Positions 23,977 to 35,051 of a DNA stretch of 64,000 nucleotides are shown one piece after another. Each line of letters opens with the position of its first letter. Positions within the stretch are counted from its first letter, which is position 1. Location of the stretch: NCBI RefSeq assembly GCF_050436995.1, contig NC_134747.1:11725501-11789500 (forward strand), given 5' to 3'. The translations under genes and the position numbers were made by a program. Source of the stretch: Anticarsia gemmatalis. Taxonomy: Eukaryota; Arthropoda; Insecta; Lepidoptera; Erebidae. Below the pieces are notes generated by a model, which was not told where the DNA came from, searched no databases, and saw only the letters and a program-made list of their open reading frames with translations.

Positions 23977-26900
23977 GCACCTATACGAACTATTCATAAT
24001 CGTGCTACCATACTGTTAGTATACGTTAGGTACAACAACAATAAAACTTAACTTTTCAACTTTGACGACAAGTTCGCATCGAAATTTATAGGTAGAAAAA
24101 ACATTTTTTCACCATCCACAATTTTTCCGCGACACAAACTCGCAAACTAAAATCTCGCTTATCTCCGGGTTCATACAGGTGTGTAAACGACCGTAAACGC
24201 CAATACTTCCGTATATTTCAACTCGACGATTTTCCTTGGCTTATTCAAAACCCATCGGTTGGTAGCGGGATCTCGTATAGATCTTAAGTCGGATATTGCT
24301 CTTCGATTGGTTGAAGCTGGATCGTTTTACGCAGAGCGAAAGGAAGGACATGAATAACTGAATAACGTTTCCGAATGTTTGTTTAGGTTAGGGGCTTCAT
24401 ATTTTCTGGTGGAATGATTTAGTTGCGCGGTTGAGGTGAGTCGGTCATTTTGTTACGGTAGGTATGTTGAGACCGCGACCTTTACGCGGAGGTTAGCAAT
24501 TTATATTATTTTTGCAGATTTTACTGTTATTTTCTTTAGTAATATTTTGCAAATATGCTTGAAATTTGACTGAAACGTTGATAATATGTAGCTTAGAGGC
24601 GTGTTATTTTGATGTGCGGTACCTACATCTCTTAACAGTTACAATTTCTGTTATTTATTTTCAAAGTACTCAGTTTTGAGAGCAAAAAGAGAATCAAGAA
24701 TAACATAAAGTTACCACTATTACTTTAGCAAAAACTAGTCCCTAGTCTAGTCCCTAAAAGCAAAAGCCGAAGCCTTATCAAGCACAAACCACAGCAAAAA
24801 ATCAAAACAGATATTCACCGACTCATTACTCGCTTTGACATCACAAACATGGAAGCCAGAAAAATGTTTAAAAAGAACGACAAATATGACAAAATCCTCG
24901 GCACAAGCAAATAGGCCTAGAGCAATCGCCATTGGTGTTTCACGTGTATCGAGCGAAGGCTTTTAAAATCCGACACACTTCGTTAAAAAGACCCCGCTGG
25001 ATTGAGGCGCGAATACCAACAAATGTTTGGGTGTATTGTACAGCTATGAGCGAAAATATGGATATAATATGGCATAGTCATAAAAGTAAAAATTTTATTG
25101 ACAAATTCTGTTCCGGGAAAAGGTTTTGAGTACTTCTCTGAAATGTAATTTGCCAGCTTGATTTTCGGCGCAATAGGCTATTCTTTTTTGCTAGCATGAC
25201 AAATAAAAAATTGGGTCTCATATACATACCTATTTTCATTTATTTCTCTGCAGTTACAACACTACAAAAAGTTAATAAAATTACATATAGCGCGCAATAA
25301 TCATATTTTGTTGTTGTATACATTACTTATTTGAAACTGAACTTTGTGATTTTGTTAATTCTCAATTTTAATCGGTCTGTTTTTATATTCTGCAGTTCTT
25401 GCTCTTGGCTGTACATACACACTAATTGTCACGCTATGTGGACATAGCACTATGTGTGTGTTATACATACATACATACAAAGTATACATTTGTTACGTTT
25501 GACTTAGATGGATTGGTGGACGTATAGAGATAGGGATTGAAATATTTTTGGCACAGCTTTCATTATGCTGATAGCTTTGTTCCGAAAATAATTTTAAATG
25601 AGAAATTGTTTTCAGGTTTGTCTTTCATTAATCATGAATTAGTATTATATGGAATCCAATTGTGTAATTAAAATCGATGGAGCTTTTAACTTTTTAAACC
25701 AAGAACATAAAAGAATACAATGAGCGTAATACATGCAAAACTCAATATAGACACTAAATCCTAAGAATATTGAAAACATATTAAATAAGGTATAGTTTTA
25801 AAAACGTTGCAAGCCTCACTCGCCACTTTCAGCATTAATAGCAGGCTAATGATAGTTACAACGCACGAGTTTAAAAGTCAACGTCTTCAAATTGAAGACT
25901 GAAGATGCTGTACATTTTTCATACTAAATATAATTATGTATTCAATTCTATTTTGGTCTGTTTCATATCCACAGAATTTAAGTCTCGCGTGAGTCCTACA
26001 TTACCTTTGACAATTCCTACTTAAGAATTCCTCTACTAAGACATGTTTGTGCGTGATGAATTAATACGTTACGAGAACGGCGTCTCGTACTTTCTCAATT
26101 ATTAATATTGAAGGCTGAAACAGCGTCTGAAACCAGGTTGACAAGACTAGAGTTAAATAATACATTATAGTATGTCATATTTTAGGTTACGCTTAATTAC
26201 ATTAGGTAACGTTTTGTTAGCTTTTCAACAGAACCTAAAGCTATGGTTAAATTCAAAGTCGTACATGCATAGGTACATAAAATAAAGTCCTCTTCTCAAA
26301 GGGTTAGCTTGAGACTGTATAGTGTCTTAATTATTGTATTAATCTTTATCATTCCATACGTCTCTGTAGATTTCAGTTATTATAGCAACAGTAATGTTTG
26401 TCATATGAATATACATAATCCTACTTCAGGACTGATCTTTTTTCTCATGAGAGGTCGTCTCTCAAAATGAGACATCTGTTCTCAGAGTGTGAGAAATGGT
26501 TACAGAGGCTACCATTCCAGGCTATTTCAGAGTTAGTAGCTGTAATTTCATAGGCAGGAAGTCTTTGTGTAAAAAACATTATCTCACTTATACGATTAAA
26601 AATAATTCAATAATTTAAATAAAACCATGTAGAAAACTCGTAGAAAACTATAGTAAACTACAGTACATTACTCAATACAAAGTTATAATTTTGTATCATT
26701 AATCAAGCAAGATATTGTTCATACAAGATAACAGAGTGTTGGACCAGCAGTTCGGTATCGTATTAACGATGTATGTAGACAAAGCTAAACAAGGCGTTCA
26801 GACAACAGGCAATTTGGATGGCTTATCTACGTTACTAAGCAATTAAAACTAGCAAATAATAGTTGTACATCATATTAGAGCTTTATAACTAACTTACATG

Positions 26901-26988
26901 ACGCCTGTTTTGCCGCAAGGTGCAAGCAGAGGTGTTTGAAATACCCATGTTTTGCCATCAATAATTATACATTGATGCATAATATCAC
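23977..26988. other. AT-rich stretch without a recognised gene
   Basis: Short microsatellite ACATACATACATAC occurs at about 25464-25478. Open frames at 24747-24932 (minus) and 24932-25129 (plus) abut head to head but have no motif. A patch at 24170-24360 is less AT-rich. Confidence 0.45.
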
Positions 26989-27075
26989 GACATTTTCCTA
27001 TAGGGGTAGGCCAACCAAAGAACGCCACTATGTACCATCCTTACAAGCTTCTTTTGACTCGTTCACATCCATACA
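26989..27075 (-). repeat. Lepidopteran repeat end fragment
   Basis: GGGGTAGGCCAACCAAAGAACGC on the plus strand is a diverged reverse complement of the block at 10805-10884 (GGCGTTCTCTGGTCTCTGCCTACC, in part). Confidence 0.45.
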
Positions 27076-27898
27076 TCTTGTAATACACGATTAATTAACA
27101 GTAATTATTAGCCTCATTAGTTATTATAAGCGGCGGACCTATTACTAAATATTTTAATATAATATTGATAAAAAACTGGAATGAATATCACTTATACACG
27201 ATACTGACCACGAGTCTATGTAATATTGGGACATTGACAATGTATTATATTTCACATACCTAGAACTAAGACCGTCAACCTAAAAAGAACATCCACAATA
27301 TATCAAAGTTTAATACGACGTTACAAGAATAATTGGACATCACAAAGGGCGAATCTCTAGCCCAAGGGGATGAAATTGATTGTTTTTCAATTGTTAATGT
27401 GGAGCGCTATTCTTTAGGCACAAAAAGATTGATGGTCTAAGCTTGAAGATATAGGTCAAATGTATAAGAAAGCCTAGAGGATAATAGAAGTACAAAAGTT
27501 AAATGAAATTGGTATTTAACTTCTTTTGTTAATAAGAAACCTTGTGTATTTTTAGGTGATAACAAATTGCTTTTTACAAGGCAAGGTCGTTGTCTAGTAG
27601 TTCAGATTTAAAGTACGCGAATTTAAAAAGCAACTAATTGGTTTCATGGTTATGCATAATATGGATTTTCATTTCTTCATCACATGTAGTCAAAAATTAG
27701 TAAATACATACGATAAAAAAATTTACTTAACACAATCGTCCTATTGCTTAGCAAGGGTCTCCTTCCGAACGAAATGAGGTCTTGAAACCATCACTTTGAA
27801 GACTTTGCATGCCGTCAAAAAATGCGTTAAATGTATAAATATTCTTAGTAGGCAGTGTATAATTTTGGTACGAATCTGTTTATGTGAAGTAGATGTAC
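27076..27898. other. AT-rich stretch without a recognised gene
   Basis: Nothing recognisable was found. Confidence 0.5.
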
Positions 27899-28092
27899 CT
27901 GTCTTACTAATATTAGAATGCGAAAGTTTGTGAGTATGTACGTATGGATGTCTGTTACTCTTTCACGCAAATATTACTAAATCAATAACAACAAGAATAA
28001 CACATAGGCTACTTTTTATCCCGGAATTCCCGAGGAATCGGGATTTACACGGGTAGGGATTCCACGCGGACAAAGTCACGGGCGGCCTCTAG
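27899..28092 (+). mobile_element. Helitron-like non-autonomous repeat
   Basis: The order is ACTAATATTAGAATGCGAAAG, then CTGTTACTCTTTCACGCAAA, then TAGGCTACTTTTTATCCCGG, a palindromic CCCGAGGAATCGGG, and finally CACGGGCGGCCTCTAG. This arrangement is very common in moth and butterfly genomes and ends in CTAG, as non-autonomous Helitrons do. A decayed copy lies at 3660-3816. Classification as Helitron-like rests on the ends and on recall of the family. Confidence 0.65.
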
Positions 28093-31000
28093 CGCAGTAT
28101 AAATACACATCAACGTATTTAATTAATAAACAGCATTTGATCAAAAAAGGTTTCGCACTTGATGGACTAACCTGACTTTTTTTCTTTTATGTACTCATAT
28201 TACAACGCTTTATAAATTCCAGTACAAAAATGAAAATAGAAACGACGGCCCAAGGCAATGTAGCAGACTAGATTTAAAAATATTTTATTATGTAATAAGC
28301 CGGAGAGAATATAAAAAAGGTTGGTAACTGAGCTATGTACGCCTGAACCTAAAAGACTAGAAAATTTAATTTAAAACACGATTTTGCTGTTTTTAGTAGG
28401 ATTTTATACCACAATTTAGCCCTATTTTCTTTTTATGAGGTTAGTGGTCAAGCTAAACTTAACGAAACTTAACAAAGGCACCCGGTTGAAATATAAGTAA
28501 ACGGCTACCAATATGAGGAATGTCCTTGCAATGGCCATGCAATAAAGGATCCACTAATGGCTGACAGCCCGAAAGTCACCCATCTATGAGATAACCGCGT
28601 GGAAAGGTGCTTAACTCTCCAGTCGTTAATCCAGCCTCAGAGTTTTTATTAAGGTGTAGAAAAGCATTCATCTTGGAAGTAATTTGTGGATGGTAATGGA
28701 CCACAGCGCCATAAATGTTGTGCGGAACTGTGGCCATTAAATTAAGTACAGGGTACTTCCGTATGAGATCAAGAAATACAGACATAAGGATAGAGGTAAT
28801 GAATGTTACTTGGATACACAATAAAATGGACTAGACTATTTAGAGTAACACCTGTTTTCCAAGGGATCAAATTGAGAATTGTGAATTCGGGGATTCATGA
28901 GCATCAATCTGTATCTATACGAAAGTTCTGTGTGAAAGTATTTTTGTTCGGGTGCTTAATTATAGCAAAACAGCAGAACGAAATTTGAATAAAATTGTCC
29001 ATAAGTATTTGGTAGATTTCGACCATAACTTTTTTCATTATTTTGTTTCTCTATACTGTGGTTCAACTTAATGTTTTTTTTTCTTCATAACGTATAAGTG
29101 CGTTCGAGTCGATACGCGAACATACAATAATGATAAATGTTGTACAAGCCTTAGCTCTTATGACTCAACCCTATAAAATTACAAAGAGGTCACCCAATTT
29201 CATAAATCCGCTGGTTTGAAACCGTAAAAACTTGACAAATAACACCAATATCAATAAAATGAGGAGCATCTGTTCTGTAAGTAATTCACTTTACGAGATA
29301 GTACTGCCATTGATGGAATTCAAGAATTACTTTTAAACGTACTTTCACAGCTGTGTACCGAATCATGTAGAACTTTCCTTTTTAAATTAACTCTTATATT
29401 TAATTGGTTCTATTAATTTGTTGCTTTTGGTTTTACAAAAGGGCTTAGAAGAAAGCCTAAGAATTATTCAGGGCGTGTAAATAATGACTGAAGTAAACAC
29501 TTTTTTAAAATAAAATTCGACACTTTGAGACTGAATGCTTGTCTTTAAGTAAAGTTGTACAGCTAAACTATCTTGAAGACGTAAGATGAGTGGCATCAAT
29601 AATTCAGTCCTCATTTTGTTAACTTACCTCAAAAATAGTAAATATTCATACACAAAATGCTAAAACACATTCTCCATAAAAGCATCTCTTAGTTTAAAGT
29701 CTAGAGTCTAGATATAAAATTATCGAACTAGCTAACAGCTTCGCTCTAACTTAACTGACACGACAGTTGAGTGCTCCGTCATTAGGCTGTTATGTCGCTG
29801 ACGATCACAAAGACGTATAGACACTGTCTAGATAGAGCACTTACGACGTTCTTCAACTATTCAAATATTTAAACCACTATACGTACATGTGTGTTTTGTA
29901 AATTTGTTAGAAAAATAGTTCTAAAACCACTTTAAATCTTTAGCAAGGTTTATAAACATAACTTTAAATATAAAGTGACGTAGTAGAGTAGAGAATGATA
30001 AAGTATATTAATGTTAAGGTAAAATTAGTCAAATTTAGACTATTCTCTCTTTGTTGACTGCACCACAAAAAATAATACTATATTATATGATGGTTTGTAA
30101 ATAATAGTCGCTTTATCAATTTCTTATTTGTTCACAAAACTTGTACCTTCCAATGTATTTGACTATTACAAACTTTATTTCCAAAATGATTAAAACAACC
30201 TTTATTTAAAAAACGATTCAAATAACACTTTAGTACCACAATCGTATTTAAACTGATCGAAAATATTTTCCAATCAAAACAAAATACACATTTCATTTGA
30301 AATATAATTTAGCAACGGTATCAAAATATAAAGGAATGTTGAAATAATGAATAAATATTGTGTATTCGATAAATTCAGTGAGTTGTGTAAAGCGTTAATT
30401 AAATTTTAGCTGTGAATAGTTGTACCATTACGTTGTTGCCGAAGTATTTGAGTGACAGACCGCTGGCATTCTTCAAATATTTAGATCTGATGGCAATGTT
30501 CTATTTATTCAATGATAGTGGTGACACTCCAGCCTTACTTAAATTTCGTGTTATTAGACCTTGTGTTAAGTTCACTCAGTACTATGTATCGTTTTTGTAT
30601 CAAGTTATTGAGTTTTATAATTATTTTCTTTGGAAAACGCTTAACTCTAGCTTTTTACACATTTTTAAAATCAAATTCTAGAAAATTATCATTAATTATC
30701 ATAAAATGATCATTAATAGTTCTAGAAAATTGAGTAATGATTTTTAATTAGTGAATAAATCATTTAAATTATGTTCATAAAATTCAACATTGTTAAAAAT
30801 CCTTTGGCATTATGGATATTGTGCCAAGAGAGACGAATTTTTATCTCCAGTATAAAAATGATAGCAAAATTTATTTTGCCTTTAACTATACATTAACAAT
30901 ATTATTATCTTGCCTGAAAAGCTTAAAAAGTGTCTCATAATTTTTATTTCCAAAAGTAAATATTAATCAACCCAATTAAGACAAAAGTGTTTCGCAGATA

Positions 31001-34000
31001 AACATTTGATAAGCCAACAAAGCCTTTATAAATAAATAGCGCAGAAAATACTTTAGTAAAATAATGAAACATTTCTTTCAATGAATTTCAGTTTTTTCGT
31101 CTGAAAATACTACCTGATATTGAAATACTTTTATTCTGTTTCGTATCAAGATTGTTATTGCGATGATTGATAAAATATTGTTCATTTTTGTTTATGCCTG
31201 TTTAAGATATCTACCACGATCTTACAAAGCCTATGAAATTAATTATTCTGCTGTCCGTAACTCTGTTTCTTAAATGTAATTATAGGAGGCACCTGAATCT
31301 TGAAAGAATTTGATATTAAAACTATACACAACATAGATGTATTCGGCGCGGTATCTGTTAGTCACAATTGAAACTGGATGTACCAAAATTATTACTTTAT
31401 TATTACTACAATAATTAATTTGTGTTTATTACTTAGCGCCTACCTGGAATTATATTTCCAATTTAAAATTTGTAACTCATATTTATTTTCCGATTGTTAA
31501 AATAATACTTATATTAATTTAACAGATCTTATTGCAACTGAAACATATTTGAAGGTAGCTCTACTTCTATATCCCAATAAAATTTAAACCAAATTTCGCA
31601 CTGTTCACCACTTCTAGCGATAAAACGTTCTAGTCGCCCGAAGGCATGTTAGACGTCCGCTACATCAAACAGGCAGATGTATAGTAACAGATCTGAGTGA
31701 ATAGCACGTCCAGTTGACTAGAGCTTGTCATGGAAATTATGTAGGGGAGTAGAAAATTGTACGGGAAATTCGGTGACGTAATTCTGAAATGTTTTGTGGA
31801 AAACTATGAGTTATCAACACGATATTTGTTACAGTTTAATTGCTTTCGTTGAAGTCTATAAATGTAATTTATTCATATAATAAAACAGAAGAAAATTTTA
31901 TTTTGTGGATATTCGGAAGAAAAATTAAATTAATTAAAAGTAAAATAAACTATCTATTTGCCTGTTTGTACATACTAATCTCCGGAAGTACGAGACAAAT
32001 TTGAATAAAGCATACTTCGGTAGCTGAGTGTACATATTCTATACTATACTTGTCCCATATTTTCACCTGTCGCCTACCATTTAGTATAACCCACAAACCG
32101 CATCTCATTGTCAAATTGAATAGTATATCTCCTCACACAGCTACAGTATTACCACACACTCGAACTAAGCACGTAAATTAAAAATTATTTATGCATAACT
32201 ACTTGGATACATTATCAAGTACATCTTCGGGTTAGTTCGGAAACGTTCGGTAATCTTTGGCTATAATTTACGAGGGATGATAATGATGTACGAAGATGTA
32301 ATCGTCGGTCCTTGAGAAAATATGTTTTGCATAGTTAACTTAGAAGTAATGACTTACTGAGTTACGAGTAGTACATGTAGATTTTTACCTGGAACAATAG
32401 AATATTTAATTAGTTTTTAGGTGCACATAAAACGATTATTATTGCCTTATGAAAAAAAAATATCTACTTTTATAACAATATAATCATCGTAGTACAGTTT
32501 ACAAATCTATATTATCCTTTTAAAGTATAAAATCAAAATAACTTGTATTATGTTTTTATTAATAAAAAAAAACTATTTTATTAACTCGACAGATATATAA
32601 AACATTAAGATATTCCTAGTAATTATCAAAAATATGAAAGTTTTTCAAATGAAATTATACAATGAAAAAGTTCAGATTCAGTTCTCATAGAGCAGTTTTA
32701 TTATAAACCTTATCACTGTTATTATAATGTTACAATATAAACGAAAGGGTGTATCCTTAAACAACATTTCTTAATACTCTGTCCCGAGGCCACTTCATCC
32801 ACAGACGGGGAAAAATTATATACAAAAATGCATGCAATAGAAATATTGTAATAGGATTTCGGCAAGTATTTAATATTTTACGGTTATATAATATAACGAC
32901 TGTCCCTGTGATTTGGGTGACATGAGGACTGAAATTAGATTCCCCGGTCCAAAGTGCTGACGTTATTTAAATAGGACTACATGGGAAACACCTCTTTTAA
33001 CCGAAATATCACTTAAATTGGTCCACTCAGTATAAAGTTATCTGTTATCAAATAAAATAATGGTTAACTTGAACACCTCCTTTTTTATGTCAGCTATGAA
33101 CATCGCAATTATGTTTTTTTTTTGTAACATGTTTTTCGTCATAAACCACAGATTCTAAATAGTATACAACTCACTCAAATGTAAACGTCAAAAATTACCG
33201 GAGAATCCTATTATTTTTTTAACAGGGAAAGGTTAGGAAGGCAAATTAACCCGGCCTTAATAAACACACGAGTTATAAAACGAAACATTCAGACATTCGT
33301 ACAAACATTATTAATTAAAATAAAAACGTTTCAGTAAGTTTTCCAGTGTTTGCGGTCGTACGAACATCGTATGTTGAATTATATTTAAATCGAACTGTGA
33401 AATTAAATATCGTTAATACGCCCACGGGCTTTAGTTTATGTGGTTTTCTCTAAATTAATAATAATGATGGGTGCAAAGGTAACCATCAGTCGTTGGTTCG
33501 AACGTCCTATACATAGCACTTATATAGCAACCATAAGAAAAGGACGAGTAAAAGACTTTTTGCCGATAACATTATGAGCCGGAGAGGTTAACAATATGAC
33601 ATAATGAATGACTAATACTAAAAATAAGTCTTGTTTGGAAGACTTTTACAAATTATAATACTACGCCGCACTATTAAAAGTATATTATTATAGAACATTT
33701 TGTAGCCTATGTCAGTTCTGGTACAGTCACTTGCAAGACAGAATTCGTTTGTTAGCGTAGGTCTCAAAAACTTTTTTGACAATAATGTATTGTTGTTTTT
33801 GTTTTACTTCAAACGCATATTTTTAGGCTATTTCTGTCGAATCCTATAGATAAAAGCCTGACGTTCTGTTCTATCCCTAGAGAAAAGATACCTTGTATAA
33901 AGCTGGTATCCGTAGAAATAGGTCGGCTTAAAAACTGCAACAACGCATTAGTAATACAGGTAGACTATCAGCTAAAAGCCTTATTGTGGCTTTCTTTCAG

Positions 34001-34935
34001 TTTAGCCTCTTACAGTTGCGACGTCACTATTCTTATCTCGCAATTCCGAGAATTACGATGACTGTCTTTTAAACTAGATTTTTTTAAACGACGAGATTTA
34101 TTGTGTTTTAAAGCAGCTTCAACATGATACGGATCTCAATTCATTTTATCCATGTTGAATAGAATATTGATCAATGATAAATACAAAATTGGCATACGAT
34201 ATTTGGATAATATAGGGTCAGAGAACGTTCTACATGTACATTTCTAATTTATGTTATTAATATGTAAAGCTTCATAAGACACGCATAGAAAAATAATGTC
34301 TTTGGACAACTGACACACGGTCCTCTGATCCCGAACTAAGCAGTATGATATATGACCAAAGAAATAAGATACAAACAAACAAATTCTTCAATTACTTAAA
34401 GTAAGTTAAGTTTTAAGTTTTATTTTAAAAGTAATTTTGTAAAATAATGTATATATTAACTAAATAAATATATTAAGTTAAATTATTTAAAATTTTTGAA
34501 CAAATCGCAAATCCTTGATTTGACTTAATACCTTCTTATTGTTGAACATTACTCTACCAACCTCGAAAATAATCGTGGTATCTTCTCATAATACAAAAGT
34601 CCCTGAGGCTTATTTGTAATTCTATTTTAAATACACATTCCGCTTCGAGCTATTTTTGTACCGTGCTCACAAATTAATTCTTTCTTTCTATTACGATGAT
34701 ACTTCGAAGGCACTGACAAGGGTTAATATAGACGCTCGAGGGCTTTTGGAAGGTTGTATTCTTTTGTCTTAAGGTATAATAGATAAAATAGCGCAATGGT
34801 TAAGGCGGTGAGCACGATTACTGAGGCCGCATTAGATACCAGCTGTATTAATTTCCACGATCTATATTAATAATTATAAATTTGAAGTAATGGAGACAGC
34901 TGTGTCTTCAAATGAAATTAATCTATTATTAAATT
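28093..34935. other. Long AT-rich stretch without a recognised gene
   Basis: This is the longest featureless interval. The patch 28550-28800 is less AT-rich and is open for 81 codons on the minus strand, but no domain was recognised; it may be an old repeat. At 34785-34850 a segment reading AGCGCAATGGTTAAGGCGG vaguely resembles a tRNA/SINE box A, with no box B. Near 30680-30735 the string TTCTAGAAAATT occurs twice, 41 bases apart. No RNA gene was found. Confidence 0.45.
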
Positions 34936-34946
34936 ACGAAAGATAC

Positions 34947-34966
34947 TTAGGTTAGGTTAGGTTAGG
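34947..34966 (+). repeat. Four TTAGG units (telomere-like) at retrotransposon 3' end
   Basis: TTAGG is repeated exactly four times, then TTTCC. This is the insect telomere repeat. Here it occupies the place of the poly(A) tail of the minus-strand retrotransposon, inside the duplicated target boundary, so it belongs to the element and not to a telomere. Confidence 0.9.
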
Positions 34967-35051
34967 TTTCCTGGGCTTTTTCCGCACTTAGCCTCTTAAA
35001 TGGGCCTTTGTGCGTGTATCTACCCTCTCTCATTGTTGCGTTGATTCACCC

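Noticed and set aside
28576..28821. 81-codon minus-strand frame in a GC-richer patch
   Set aside because: It looks less random than most, but no family was recognised and there are no splice or start signals that I can defend. It is listed only as part of an unassigned interval.
34785..34850. Possible tRNA-like or SINE head (AGCGCAATGGTTAAGGCGG)
   Set aside because: There is no box B at a suitable distance and no tail; support is too weak for a feature of its own.
34947..34966. Interstitial telomere or chromosome end
   Set aside because: Only four TTAGG units are present, inside the boundary of a retrotransposon with its own target duplication.
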